Shown piece by piece: positions 20,925 through 29,861 of a stretch of DNA of 64,000 bases. Location: positions 1 to 64,000 of the forward strand of contig JBKPAA010000031.1 in the NCBI GenBank assembly GCA_046726215.1. Direction: 5' to 3'. The DNA comes from DASQUK01 sp046726215. Its GTDB lineage: Bacteria; Actinomycetota; Acidimicrobiia; Acidimicrobiales; VFJN01. Made by a program: the position numbers and the translations under genes. Numbering within the stretch: position 1 is the first letter of the stretch; each line of letters starts with the position of its first letter. The notes below the pieces were generated by a model. The model worked only from the letters and a program-made list of their open reading frames with translations. It was not told where the DNA came from and did not search any database.

Positions 20925-21542
20925 TCAGTCCGCCACCTGGCCGAAGCGGCGGTCGGCGATGAGCGTGGTGGCCTCCCGGAGCTCGCTCGCGACCCAGTCG
21001 ATGTCACCCATGCCGTTGGCCCAGGCGATCGTGGCCGACCACCACACGTGCCCCAGGACCTTGGCCGCCGCCGCCGCTGACGTGGCGTCGACGTCGTCCG
21101 GGAAGGCCGAGCGCATGATGCGGGCCATGGCGTCGGTCACCTCGCCGATGGCCGTCACACTGGCGGGGTCGCCGGCGGTCATGGCCGAGATGACGGCGGC
21201 CGTGAGCTTGGGCTCGCGATCCATGGATCGCAGCGCCCGACCGAGCACGTCCATGACCCGATCGACCGTGTCGTCGCCCGCCGGCGGCCGCCGCATGACC
21301 CGCTGCTCCAGGTCGCCCAGCCACTGCACCATGACGGCCAACAGCAACGCGTCCTTGGACGGGAAGTAGCGGTAGATCGTGCCGAGGGCGACCTGGGCGC
21401 GGGTCGCCACGTCGCGCATCTGCACGACGTCATAGCCGCCCTCGGCCGCCAATTCGAGGGCGGCACGGATCACGCGCTCGCGCCGCGCCGCCTGGCTCCG
21501 CGTCAGGGGCGGCGCCAGCCGGGTCGTGTCGTCGCTGTCCAC
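20925..21542 (-). CDS. TetR-family regulator, KstR-like (205 aa)
   Basis: A TetR repressor whose DNA-binding domain (about 20-65) reads GGYDVVQMRDVATRAQVALG then TIYRYFPSK, close to the mycobacterial cholesterol repressor KstR (GGYEAVQMR...LYRYFPSK). The rest is the ligand-binding helical domain. The start is GTG at 21542, with the palindromic operator immediately upstream, which suggests autorepression. It is followed by the alcohol dehydrogenase. In mycobacteria KstR binds cholesteryl-CoA-type ligands; here the ligand is inferred to be a related acyl-CoA. Confidence 0.85.
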   Translation of the reverse strand: MDSDDTTRLAPPLTRSQAARRERVIRAALELAAEGGYDVVQMRDVATRAQVALGTIYRYFPSKDALLLAVMVQWLGDLEQRVMRRPPAGDDTVDRVMDVLGRALRSMDREPKLTAAVISAMTAGDPASVTAIGEVTDAMARIMRSAFPDDVDATSAAAAAKVLGHVWWSATIAWANGMGDIDWVASELREATTLIADRRFGQVAD

Positions 21543-21551
21543 CGCCCGAGG

Positions 21552-21567
21552 TTAGAACAGGTTCTAC
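21552..21567 (-). promoter_or_regulatory. KstR-type operator, site C (autoregulatory)
   Basis: The palindrome ttagaacaggttctac is the most symmetric of the three sites (TAGAAC-AG-GTTCTA) and lies 10-25 bases before the regulator start. Its position and the identical core at 10311 and 19479 suggest that the TetR protein binds here. Confidence 0.75.
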
Positions 21568-21579
21568 CTGGGGCGGGCG

Positions 21580-22134
21580 TTACTGCTGTAGGACGGCCTC
21601 GATTTCGAGGTGCAGCTGGGTCTTCTCGCCCACCACGAGGCCACCGCCGTCCATCGGCATGTCGAAGCTGATGCCGAAGTCGTGGCGGTTGATCTCGCCG
21701 GCGGCCGACAGCCCGGCGCGGGTGCCGCCCCACGGATCGGAGCCGATGCCGTGGAACTCCACCCGAAGCTGCAGCGGGTGGCTGGTCTCCCTGATCGTCA
21801 GCTCACCGTCGGCGATGTAGGCGCGGCCGTCCGCCTTCAGGCCGGTGCTGCGGTAGGTCATGGTCGGGTACTTGTCGACCTCGATGTAGTTCGCCGAGCG
21901 GAGGTCGTTGTCGCGGTCCTCGTTGCCGGTGTTGATCGACGTGAGGTCGACCGTGACCGTTCCCTGCGTGTCGAGGATGTCCTCACCAGTGATGATCTCG
22001 CCCTCGAACTTGTCGAACCGGCCGCGGACCTTGCTGACCATCAGGTGGCGGACCGAGAAGCCGATCTCGGAGTGCACCGGGTCGATGACCCACGTTCCGG
22101 CGACCCAACCCGGAATCCTGGTCGCTTCCGTCAT
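21580..22134 (-). CDS. YceI-family lipid-binding protein (184 aa)
   Basis: A lipocalin-like beta barrel of about 180 residues, with the family motifs WVIDPVHSEIGFSVRHL, GRFDKFEGEI and the C-terminal HDFGISFDMP. There is no signal peptide, so it is probably cytoplasmic. YceI proteins bind isoprenoid or other hydrophobic molecules. The ATG at 22134 has caggagg-like purines upstream. It ends 37 bases before the KstR-like regulator on the same strand; whether it shares its transcript is not clear. A binding role for a hydrophobic metabolite fits the neighbourhood. Confidence 0.9.
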   Translation of the reverse strand: MTEATRIPGWVAGTWVIDPVHSEIGFSVRHLMVSKVRGRFDKFEGEIITGEDILDTQGTVTVDLTSINTGNEDRDNDLRSANYIEVDKYPTMTYRSTGLKADGRAYIADGELTIRETSHPLQLRVEFHGIGSDPWGGTRAGLSAAGEINRHDFGISFDMPMDGGGLVVGEKTQLHLEIEAVLQQ

Positions 22135-22167
22135 GCGTGACACCTCCCTGCTCGTAGCCTCACCATC

Positions 22168-23694
22168 ATGCCTCCCCTGCCGGTTGCCGATCGGTTCGCC
22201 GGACCTTACGCCCAAGGCGTGCCCGCGCCGGCGCTGCGGATCGTTCCGCCGAGCCTCACCCGCTTCGGCTGGCGCGAGCTGGTGCGAGGCGCCGAGATCG
22301 TCGTCGTGCTGGCGTGGTACGTCACGGTCGCGACCGTCCGCCACCTCGCGCGCCGGCCCGCGGCGCTGCTCCGGCTGCGCCGCGATCGAGCCGCCCGGGA
22401 CATGTCTCCCGCTCCCACGGCCGCTCGGGCCGGCCTGGGAGGTGCCGTCAGCGCCGGGCTGGTCGAGGCCTTCATGGCGCTCGGCCCCACCTTCGTGAAG
22501 CTCGGCCAGCTGATTGCGTCGTCGCCGGGGATGTTCCCCGCCGCCCTCGCCGACGCCTGCCTGCGTACGCTCGACGACGTGCCGCCGTTCCCTGCGGACG
22601 AGGCACTGCGCATCGTCGAGGACGACCTCGGCGCCGCCGCAGCGGAGATCTTCACCGACTTCGATCCGCAGCCGCTGTCCGCCGCATCCATCGCCCAGGT
22701 ACACGCGTGCACGCTGGCCGACGGTCGGGAGGCGGTCCTGAAGATCCAGCGCCCGGCGATCCGCGACCGGATGAACCGCGACCTGCGGATGATGTATCGC
22801 ATGGCGCGGCTGGTCGACCGCACCCGGACCGGCCACCTCATGAACGCCCCCGGGGTTGTCGAGGAGCTGCATCAGGTCACGAACGAGGAGCTGAACTTCG
22901 CGCTCGAGGCGCACCGACAGGCGGAGTTCCGCGAGCACATCGGGGCGTTCGGCGACAACCGCTGGATCACCGCCCCGGTCGTGTACTGGGACCACTGTGG
23001 GCCGCGGGTGATCTGCATGGAACGGCTTCGGGGCACGCCGATGGACCGATTCGCCGAGATCAAGGCCCGGGGCATCGACGGCGAACTGGTGCTGCGGCGG
23101 GGCCTCAAGGCATGGATGGAGGCGACGCTCGTCCACGGGCCCTTCCACGGAGACGTGCATGCCGGGAACATCTGGGTGCTTGACGACGGGCGGGCCGCGT
23201 ACCTCGACTTCGGCATCATGGGCGAACTGCCGGAGGCCCACCGCCAGGCACTGCGCGACGCCCAGTACACGGTGATGATCGACGGCGACTACAGCCGGAT
23301 CGTGCGAGCCTGGCAACGCATCGGCATCCTGAGCCACGACGTGGGGCCGGTCGATGAGGTCGCGGCCCGCCTCAAGGCGGTGCTCGACCCCATGTTCGAC
23401 ATGACGCTCGGCGAGGTGAGCCTGTCGTTCGTGCTGCGACAGCAGTTGGAGCTGCAGCACGAGTACGGCGCCCGGGCCGCCCGCGAGCTGGTGCTGGTCT
23501 CGAAGCAGCTCATGTACTTCGAGCGCTACGCCAAGGAGCTGGCCCCCGACTACAACATGGCGCGCGACCTGTTCCTCGTGCAGAACGTCTTCCCCGACCC
23601 GGTCGCCCGCCTGGCCGCCGAGCGCAGCGTCCGCTTCCCCGACGACTCGGTCCCCCACCTCTCGGGGTCAGGCCAGAGCCGTTCGACCGCCTGA
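22168..23694 (+). CDS. UbiB/ABC1/AarF-type atypical kinase (508 aa)
   Basis: An atypical protein-kinase-fold ATPase. The KxGQ motif is FVKLGQLIASSPG, then the Ala-rich SAASIAQVHA loop, the phosphate lysine VLKIQRP, and the catalytic HGDVHAGNI and metal DFG-like LDFGIMG motifs. The N-terminus has one hydrophobic segment (about 40-60). UbiB proteins act in lipid or quinone metabolism rather than on proteins; mycobacteria carry several. It is divergent from YceI with a 33-base gap. Its 3' end overlaps the convergent HelD-like gene by 27 bases. Confidence 0.92.
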   Translation: MPPLPVADRFAGPYAQGVPAPALRIVPPSLTRFGWRELVRGAEIVVVLAWYVTVATVRHLARRPAALLRLRRDRAARDMSPAPTAARAGLGGAVSAGLVEAFMALGPTFVKLGQLIASSPGMFPAALADACLRTLDDVPPFPADEALRIVEDDLGAAAAEIFTDFDPQPLSAASIAQVHACTLADGREAVLKIQRPAIRDRMNRDLRMMYRMARLVDRTRTGHLMNAPGVVEELHQVTNEELNFALEAHRQAEFREHIGAFGDNRWITAPVVYWDHCGPRVICMERLRGTPMDRFAEIKARGIDGELVLRRGLKAWMEATLVHGPFHGDVHAGNIWVLDDGRAAYLDFGIMGELPEAHRQALRDAQYTVMIDGDYSRIVRAWQRIGILSHDVGPVDEVAARLKAVLDPMFDMTLGEVSLSFVLRQQLELQHEYGARAARELVLVSKQLMYFERYAKELAPDYNMARDLFLVQNVFPDPVARLAAERSVRFPDDSVPHLSGSGQSRSTA

Positions 23695-25680
23695 CGACAG
23701 CGCCGACGGCAGCGGCCGGGAGTGGACGACGATCAGCTCCTGGACCGCTCGCGTGAGCGCCACGTAGAGCAGGCGCAGGCCCCGGGGGGTGTCGCCGGCG
23801 ATGGCCGCCGGTTCGGCCACCACCACCGCATCGAACTCCAGCCCCTTGGCGTCGGCGGGCGCCAGGACCGTGGCACCGTGCAGGCGGTGCGCCGCGGGCG
23901 CCAGCCCGGGCGGAGCGATCACGGCGACCGATGCGTGGCGGGCGGACAGCTCGGCCACCGCCGCCACGATCCCGTCGTGGAGGCCGTCCGCGCCCAGCGC
24001 CGCCTCCACGGCCAGGAACCGGGGCGGCCGACCATCGAGGCGGACGGACCGACAGGGCGTGACGCCCGGCGCCCCCTCGGCCAACAGCGCGTTCGCGACA
24101 TCGATGATGGCGGCCGGCACGCGGTAGCCCAGGTCGAGGTCGGCCCGCCGGGCGGTCGCCGGGGTGCCCAGGTGCCCGACCACGTCGTCCCACGAGGACT
24201 GTGCCCCCGGCGCGGTGGCCTGGGCCAGGTCGCCGAGCACGGTCATCGACCGTGCCGGGCTGCGCCGGGCCAGCGCCCGGAACCCCATGCCCGAGAGGTC
24301 CTGCGCCTCGTCGACGACCACGTGGCCGTACGCCGGCGGCGGGCCTGCGAGCAGGGCCTCGGCCTCGTCGAGCAGCGGCAGGTCGTCGACCGTCCACGGC
24401 TCGTCGGACACCCGGCGCGTGGGCGGGCGCAGCAGGAGCTCGTGCTCCTCGGCATCGAGCAGTCCGGCAGCGGCGACGCGCAGCGCGCTGCGGTTCGTGA
24501 GCAGGCGCCGCACCAGGGCGGCGGCGTTCAGCGCCGGCCAGATCCGGTCGAGCGCACGCTGCCAGACGCGGTCGGCGCGCAGACTGGCGTCCACGGCCTC
24601 CACGCTGGCCACCTCCTCGCCCCGGCGCGCCACCAGCTCCTGCCGCGCCAGCCGGACCAGCCGGGTGCGCAGCGCGGCCCGCCCGACGTTGTGTGGCACA
24701 CCCCGGTCGTGGACGTCGGCCACCGCCTCGAACACCGCATCCGCGTCGAGCCGCACCGTGCCCCACGTGGTGGTGCCCTCGACCCGGTCCTCGGGCGGCT
24801 GCACGGTGCTGGCCACCGCCCGCGCCAGCAGCGCCGCCATGCGGGCATCACCCTTGAGCCGGGCGGCGTCGGCGCCGTCCCGGCCACGACGGCGGTAGGC
24901 GGTGCCGGCGAGGAGTCGTTCGAGCGTGGTCTGACGTACGGCGGTCTCTCCCAGCGACGGCAGCACCTGGGCGATGTAGCGCAGGAAGATGGGATTGGGC
25001 CCGACCACGAGCACCCCGACCGCGTCGAGCTCGCGGCGGTGCTCGTAGAGCAGGAAGGCGGCGCGATGCAGGCCGACGGCCGTCTTGCCGGTGCCGGGCC
25101 CACCCTGCACCACCAGGCAGGTTTCGAGCGGTGCCCGGATCACCTCGTCCTGTTCGGCGGCGATCGTGGCGACGATGTCCCGCATCTCGCCCGTGCGCTC
25201 CCGCTCCAGCTCCGCTAGCAACGGATCCGGGATGCCGCCGTGGTGGGCGGCGTCGACGCTGTCGGGGTCGTCGAAGACCTCGTCGAACAGGTCGTCGAGC
25301 CGGCGGCCGGTCATCATGAACCGGCGCCGGCGTCGTAGCCCCAGCGGGTCGACGGCCGTCGCTCGGTAGAAGGGAACGGCCACGTCGGCGCGCCAGTCGA
25401 CCACCACCGGGTCACCCCGGTCGTCCTCGACGTGGCGCCGGCCCACGTACCAGCGGGCCCCGTCCTCGCCGTCCAGCCGGCCGAAGCTCAACCCGGGCAC
25501 GTCGACGTCGAGGCTGCCCAGGCGATGCGCCAGGTGCTGCTGCGCGATCGCGGAGTCCACCTCCTGGGCGGCGCCCCCGGCGATGCCGGCGGCGCGCTCC
25601 GTGCGGCTGCGCATGGCTGCGAGGCAGCGATAGGCCTCGTCGAGATACGCCTGCTCGGCGTCGACGTCGGGATGGGGCAC
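23668..25680 (-). CDS. HelD/HelR-like RNA-polymerase-associated motor ATPase (670 aa)
   Basis: A UvrD-like superfamily 1 ATPase. Motifs are Walker A GGPGTGKTAVGLHR, Walker B VVDEAQDLSGMG, TVLGDLAQAT, ADAKGLEFDAVVV and LYVALTRAVQEL. The N-terminal arm is a predicted coiled coil (EQAYLDEAYRCLAAMR...). Actinobacterial HelD releases RNA polymerase from DNA, and HelR gives rifampicin tolerance. The GTG at 25680 has gaggtcc upstream. No rifampicin-associated element was recognised upstream, so the regulation is open. Confidence 0.85.
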   Translation of the reverse strand: MPHPDVDAEQAYLDEAYRCLAAMRSRTERAAGIAGGAAQEVDSAIAQQHLAHRLGSLDVDVPGLSFGRLDGEDGARWYVGRRHVEDDRGDPVVVDWRADVAVPFYRATAVDPLGLRRRRRFMMTGRRLDDLFDEVFDDPDSVDAAHHGGIPDPLLAELERERTGEMRDIVATIAAEQDEVIRAPLETCLVVQGGPGTGKTAVGLHRAAFLLYEHRRELDAVGVLVVGPNPIFLRYIAQVLPSLGETAVRQTTLERLLAGTAYRRRGRDGADAARLKGDARMAALLARAVASTVQPPEDRVEGTTTWGTVRLDADAVFEAVADVHDRGVPHNVGRAALRTRLVRLARQELVARRGEEVASVEAVDASLRADRVWQRALDRIWPALNAAALVRRLLTNRSALRVAAAGLLDAEEHELLLRPPTRRVSDEPWTVDDLPLLDEAEALLAGPPPAYGHVVVDEAQDLSGMGFRALARRSPARSMTVLGDLAQATAPGAQSSWDDVVGHLGTPATARRADLDLGYRVPAAIIDVANALLAEGAPGVTPCRSVRLDGRPPRFLAVEAALGADGLHDGIVAAVAELSARHASVAVIAPPGLAPAAHRLHGATVLAPADAKGLEFDAVVVAEPAAIAGDTPRGLRLLYVALTRAVQELIVVHSRPLPSALSSGGRTALA

Positions 25681-25788
25681 GTTCCGGACCTCTGCGAAAA
25701 CCGGGGGGAGGCAGCGTAGTGCGGGCGCTACCGGCCGGTTCGGCGATTTCCCGGGCGCGGTAGGGTCCGGCCCCGGGAGGTCCACCGC

Positions 25789-26244
25789 GTGCGCATCACC
25801 GCCAAGGTCGATTACGCCGTCCGAGCGGGGGCAGAGCTGGCGGCGGCGCCCCCGGGACCGGTCAAGGGGGATGTGATCGCCCAGCGCCAGCGCATCCCGG
25901 CCAAGTTCCTGGAGAACATCCTCGCCGACCTCCGCCGCTCCGGCCTGGTCGCCAGCCAGCGGGGCGCGGATGGCGGCTACTGGCTGGCGGCGGACCCCGC
26001 CACCATCTCTGTGGCCGACATCATCCGGGCCGTTGAGGGACCCTTGGCCGACGTGCACGGCACGCCGCCCGAACTGGTCGACTACCAGGGGCCGGCGGCG
26101 GGGCTGCAGGGCGTGTGGGTGGCGACGCGGGCCGCGCTGCGCACGGTCTTGGAGGAGGTGACACTGGCCGACGTGGCGGCCGGTCACCTGCCGGCTCAGG
26201 TCGAGCTGTTGCTGCGAGAGCCCGACGCGTGGCTCCGGCGCTGA
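25789..26244 (+). CDS. Rrf2-family transcription regulator without cysteines (151 aa)
   Basis: The winged-helix of the Rrf2 family with the characteristic FLENILADLRRSGLV and RGADGGYWLA motifs; the GTG start is at 25789. The three cysteines that ligate Fe-S in IscR/NsrR are entirely missing: the protein contains no Cys. It therefore cannot be a Fe-S sensor and probably binds a different ligand or acts constitutively. Its target may be the divergent HelD-like gene or the gene at 26283. Confidence 0.9.
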   Translation: MRITAKVDYAVRAGAELAAAPPGPVKGDVIAQRQRIPAKFLENILADLRRSGLVASQRGADGGYWLAADPATISVADIIRAVEGPLADVHGTPPELVDYQGPAAGLQGVWVATRAALRTVLEEVTLADVAAGHLPAQVELLLREPDAWLRR

Positions 26245-26282
26245 TGTCGGCATCTGTCGCGCCGCGCTAGCGTTGACTGCCT

Positions 26283-27713
26283 ATGTCCCGCCGGATCGAC
26301 ATCGAGCTCACGAGCTCCCGGGATGACGGTTCCTGGACGTGGCGCGCCGCCGGCGCCCGCGAGCCCCGGGGCATATTGGACAGTGCCCTGGTGCCGGGCG
26401 GCGCGCAGGCGGGCGACGTGCTGCGGGCCGAGATCGACGGCTACCTCGACCGCATGAGCGTCGTGGCGGTGCTCCCACCCCGGATGCCGCGGCGCGAGCC
26501 CGAACGGCTGGAGCTGCGCAGCGCCGGTGGCGATCGACCGCTGGTCACCACGACCCTGGTGAGCGAGCGGACGGGCGAGCGCCGCCCGCAGGGTCGTCGC
26601 AGCGACCGGCGGGAGCGGGGTGACAGGAGCGACCGGGCCGACCGTGGCGCAAGGGGTGACGGCGGCGAACGTCGTGACGGCGCCGGACGGCGCGAACGCG
26701 GTGATCGCGAGCGCGGACGGCCGGACGGCGACGGCCGGCGCGCCGCCCGGGCCCCCAAGGAGGCACGCCACCAGCGGCCCGAGCGGCCGGCACCCGCGCC
26801 CCCAGAATCGAAGCCGAAGGCCAAGCGCCTGCGGCCGGGAAAGGTGCATCGCACCGCCCTGCTCGAGGCGGTGACCCCCGAGCAGCGGCCGATCGCCGAG
26901 CAGCTCCTGCAGGGGGGCATCCCCGCGGTTCGCCAGGCCATCGAGAAGCAGAACGAGGGGCTGCGCGCCGAGGGCAAGACCGAGGTCAAGGCCGATCAGC
27001 TGCTCCGGGTCGCCGAGGAGCTACGGCATCGGGCCGCTGCGGCCGTCTGGCGGGACCGCGCCGAGGCGGCCATCGCCACTGTCGATGAGCTCGACCTCCG
27101 CGACCTGCGCTCGGTCGTCAATGCCGCCGGCGATGCCGGACGTGACGAGGAGGCGCGAGCGCTCGGAGCCCAGCTGCGGGAGGCGCTGGCCAACAGGGTC
27201 GAGAAGGAACACGCGGCCTGGCTGGCCGAGCTGTCCGACAGCCTCCGCGACGGACGCGTGGTGCGGGCCCTGCGGTTGAGCTCACGTCCACCCAAGGCCG
27301 GCGCGCCCATCCCCGCAGACCTGGCCAGCCAGCTGGTAGAGGCTGCGTCCGCCGCGCTCACCGCGGAGACCGGCCAGGAACGCTGGGCCACCGTGCTCGA
27401 CGCCCTGGCGTTCTCCCCCATCCGGAGGCGGGTGGTTCCCCAGTCGTTGCCGACCAAGCTGTCGCCGGAGCTGCGTGCCACGGTCGCCCGGTTGGGTACC
27501 CGGCTTCCCGAGATCGCCCACATCTTTGCCATCGAGCCGGAGGAATCGGCGGCGCGAACCCCACGGGGTCCGGCCCGCCGGGGGGCGGCCCGTGGCAAGA
27601 AGGCCCGAACCGAGCCACAGCCGGCTGCCGTGGACGGCCCGAAGGCCTCGGAGGGCACCACGAATGGTGAGCCTGACCCCGCGGGCACACCGCAGGAGGC
27701 GAGCGCCAACTAG
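26283..27713 (+). CDS. conserved hypothetical with RGD-rich disordered linker (476 aa)
   Basis: The N-terminal part (about 1-95) is a compact domain with DLRAE-like cold-shock/OB pattern (VLRAEIDGYLDRMSVVAV). Residues about 100-165 are a highly charged low-complexity linker made of RRERGD, RADRGARGD and RERGDRERG-like repeats, then a helical domain follows (170-440). The C-terminal tail (about 440-476) is low-complexity, Lys/Arg and Ala rich. The layout resembles RNA-binding proteins with RGG-like linkers, but no known catalytic motif is visible. ATG at 26283, preceded by a 38-base gap from the Rrf2 gene. Function unassigned; RNA association is inference. Confidence 0.8.
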   Translation: MSRRIDIELTSSRDDGSWTWRAAGAREPRGILDSALVPGGAQAGDVLRAEIDGYLDRMSVVAVLPPRMPRREPERLELRSAGGDRPLVTTTLVSERTGERRPQGRRSDRRERGDRSDRADRGARGDGGERRDGAGRRERGDRERGRPDGDGRRAARAPKEARHQRPERPAPAPPESKPKAKRLRPGKVHRTALLEAVTPEQRPIAEQLLQGGIPAVRQAIEKQNEGLRAEGKTEVKADQLLRVAEELRHRAAAAVWRDRAEAAIATVDELDLRDLRSVVNAAGDAGRDEEARALGAQLREALANRVEKEHAAWLAELSDSLRDGRVVRALRLSSRPPKAGAPIPADLASQLVEAASAALTAETGQERWATVLDALAFSPIRRRVVPQSLPTKLSPELRATVARLGTRLPEIAHIFAIEPEESAARTPRGPARRGAARGKKARTEPQPAAVDGPKASEGTTNGEPDPAGTPQEASAN

Positions 27714-27763
27714 ATCGAGCGAGTGGTTTGTCCAACCGATCCCGGGCACGTTGTCCCAGACCC

Positions 27764-28180
27764 ATGAGCCAACCGCACTACGAGGTGACGCCGATCGGAA
27801 CCGTGCGGTCTCCGCTCACCGATCGGGCGTCCGCGCCGAAGCAGGGCTACGAGGGATCGCCCGACGCCTGGCTCGAGTTCGACCAGGGTGTCGTCGAGGC
27901 GCTGGAGGACCTCCGTCCGGGAGACCAGGTCATCGTGCTGACGTGGCTCGACCGGGCCCGACGCGACGTCCTGCGGACCCGCCCCCGGGACGACCTCTCC
28001 AATCCCGAGGTGGGCGTCTTCAGCACCCGCTCGCCCGACCGCCCCAATCCCATCGGCCTCCACGTCGTCGAGATCCTTTCGAGCGACGGCCGACGGCTGT
28101 TGGTCCGCAATCTCGAGGCCATCGATGGAACGCCCGTCATCGATGTGAAGCCGGTGCTCCCGGGCGTGCCGGACGGCTGA
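27764..28180 (+). CDS. trmO: TrmO, tRNA t6A37 N6-methyltransferase
   Basis: A small beta-barrel methyltransferase that adds a methyl to N6-threonylcarbamoyladenosine at position 37 of tRNA, using SAM. The family signature is clear: SPDRPNPIGLHVVEI near residue 83 and the VIDVKPVLP motif near the C-terminus. The N-terminus has VTPIGTVRSPLTD. The start is ATG at 27764; an earlier in-frame codon at 27728 is not needed. Length 138 residues is typical for the single-domain form. A hairpin follows its stop. Confidence 0.93.
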   Translation: MSQPHYEVTPIGTVRSPLTDRASAPKQGYEGSPDAWLEFDQGVVEALEDLRPGDQVIVLTWLDRARRDVLRTRPRDDLSNPEVGVFSTRSPDRPNPIGLHVVEILSSDGRRLLVRNLEAIDGTPVIDVKPVLPGVPDG

Positions 28181-28199
28181 CCCCCGGAACCGCGGGGTC
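28179..28199 (+). terminator. short GC stem-loop after trmO
   Basis: The segment gaccccc...gcggggtc immediately after the stop can form a six-base stem with a nine-base loop. There is no U-tract, so it is a candidate intrinsic terminator only. Confidence 0.35.
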
Positions 28200-28250
28200 C
28201 CGCGCCCCCGGGCTCCGCGTCGGAGTTGAACGGTGGTCGGCGTGCCACAC

Positions 28251-28490
28251 TCAGTGCTGGCGGGGAGCGATCACCGACTCGATGCTGCCTCGGCCTCGGT
28301 AGCGACCGGTCTCGATGTCTTCGTCCCAACGGGCGCCGCACGCGTCACAGGTGCAGGAATCGATGTGCAGCGAGCCGATGTAGAGGCGTTCGACCTGGTA
28401 GGCGTGACAGAAGGGGCACTGGAGGTGTCCGCAGTCGTCGTCGTCCATCCGCTCGTTGCCTGTCCCCGTGTCGGACCTGGTCTGTCGCAT
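28251..28490 (-). CDS. small zinc-ribbon protein (79 aa)
   Basis: The protein has two CxxC-type pairs: HLQCPFCHAY and CTCDACGARW, the latter containing CxCDxC, so it probably binds one zinc. The rest is short and hydrophilic. The ATG at 28490 has a possible ggagg site; ATG at 28448 would give a 65-residue product beginning MDDDDCGHLQ. It is divergent from the enoyl-CoA hydratase. Function unknown. Confidence 0.65.
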   Translation of the reverse strand: MRQTRSDTGTGNERMDDDDCGHLQCPFCHAYQVERLYIGSLHIDSCTCDACGARWDEDIETGRYRGRGSIESVIAPRQH

Positions 28491-28623
28491 GACCACCCGC
28501 ATCCTCCGGTTCGACCCCCTCAGCCTACCGAAGGTTTCGCCGGATTTTGGCGGACGGCTCGTCACCCAACGTGAAGCGGCCGCGGTTCATTGCAGTCAGA
28601 GTGCGATGACTAGGGTGGGGCGC

Positions 28624-29439
28624 ATGAGCGAGCGAAGCGCGACGGGGCCGGCCGAGGGGCGAGAGCAGCGAGCCACGCCGGTCGAGCTCGAACGCCGGGG
28701 ACGGTGCGCGGTCATCAGGATCAACCGGCCCGAGGCCCGCAACGCCGTCAACGGCGCCGTCGCCCGGGGCATCGAGGCCGCCATCGACGAGGTCGAGGCA
28801 GACGACGGCGTCTGGGTCGGGATCCTCACCGGTGAGCCCCCGGTGTTCTCCGCCGGCGCCGACCTCAAGGAGATCAACGCCGGCAGTGGGGCCAGCCTGC
28901 AGACCGAGCGGGGCGGCTTCGCCGGGATCGTGCAGCGCGAACGGACCAAGCCCGTCATCGCCGCTGTCGACGGCCCCGCGTTGGCGGGCGGTACCGAGAT
29001 CGTCCTGGCGTGCGACCTGGTGGTGGCGTCGACGAATGCCACGTTCGGCGTCCCCGAGGTCAAGCGGTCGCTCGTCGCGGGCGCGGGCGCATTGTTCCGG
29101 CTGGGTCGGAAGCTCCCCTTCAACGTCGCCATGGAGCTGGTGCTCACCGGCGACCCCATCACCGCGGAGCTGGCCCACCACCACGGCCTCGTCAACCGGC
29201 TCGTCGAGCCGGGTCAGGCACTCGACGCGGCGACGGCGCTGGCCGAGCAGATCTGCGCCAACGCGCCCGTCGCCGTGCGCGCCAGCCGCAGGGTCGTGGT
29301 CGAGGCGACGAACGCGCCCGACGAGGTCGGCTGGCGGATGTCGCTGGACGGCATGACCGACGCCGTCAAGAGCGAGGACTTCAGGGAGGGCCTGACCGCG
29401 TTCATCGAGAAGCGGCCACCCGAGTGGAAGGGTCGCTAG
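28624..29439 (+). CDS. enoyl-CoA hydratase/isomerase family protein (271 aa)
   Basis: A crotonase-fold enzyme acting on acyl-CoA thioesters. The oxyanion-hole segments are FSAGADLKEI and GPALAGGTEIVLACD. The glutamate pair for hydration is in the later loop (about residues 135-160). Length and spacing match classical enoyl-CoA hydratases. The first 20 codons (MSERSATGPAEGREQRATPV) closely match the start of an unrelated LON-domain gene at 61325. The ATG at 28624 is preceded by ggtgggg. The stop overlaps the convergent NUDIX stop by four bases. Confidence 0.9.
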   Translation: MSERSATGPAEGREQRATPVELERRGRCAVIRINRPEARNAVNGAVARGIEAAIDEVEADDGVWVGILTGEPPVFSAGADLKEINAGSGASLQTERGGFAGIVQRERTKPVIAAVDGPALAGGTEIVLACDLVVASTNATFGVPEVKRSLVAGAGALFRLGRKLPFNVAMELVLTGDPITAELAHHHGLVNRLVEPGQALDAATALAEQICANAPVAVRASRRVVVEATNAPDEVGWRMSLDGMTDAVKSEDFREGLTAFIEKRPPEWKGR

Positions 29440-29861
29440 TGGGCGCTCACCTCGGGGAGCACCCGGTGGGTCACGAGGAAGTCGGCGAGGCCGTCGACCA
29501 GCGGCCAGGTTGCCACCTCGTCGAGCGGGACCCATGCGACCTCGTCGGCGTCGTCTCCGGCGACGGCGCGTCCCGGGGAGTCGATCACGCTGGCCCGGAA
29601 GTCGAGGATGACGTAGTGGTACCCGTCGCCGATCCTCTCCACCCAGCCCACGAACTCGCCGCAGGTCGCCCGCAGCCCCGTCTCCTCCCGTAGCTCCCGG
29701 ACCACCGCGCCGCCCACCGTCTCGCCGGGCTCGACCCGCCCGCCCGGCACCGACCACCGGCCGGCCCCAGGGCCCGCCGCCCGCCGCACCAGCAGCAGCC
29801 GGTCGTCGACGACCGCAAGCGCACCGGCGCACACCTCGGGCCGCCCGGCCGTCCCGGCCAT
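29436..29861 (-). CDS. NUDIX hydrolase (141 aa)
   Basis: The NUDIX box is intact: GGRVEPGETVGGAVVRELRE then ETG (about residues 46-68), which coordinates Mg2+ for cleavage of nucleoside diphosphate derivatives. The ATG at 29861 overlaps the GNAT stop (TGATG), so both belong to one leftward operon. Its substrate (8-oxo-dGTP, ADP-ribose or other) cannot be told from the box alone. The stop overlaps that of the convergent crotonase by four bases. Confidence 0.92.
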   Translation of the reverse strand: MAGTAGRPEVCAGALAVVDDRLLLVRRAAGPGAGRWSVPGGRVEPGETVGGAVVRELREETGLRATCGEFVGWVERIGDGYHYVILDFRASVIDSPGRAVAGDDADEVAWVPLDEVATWPLVDGLADFLVTHRVLPEVSAH

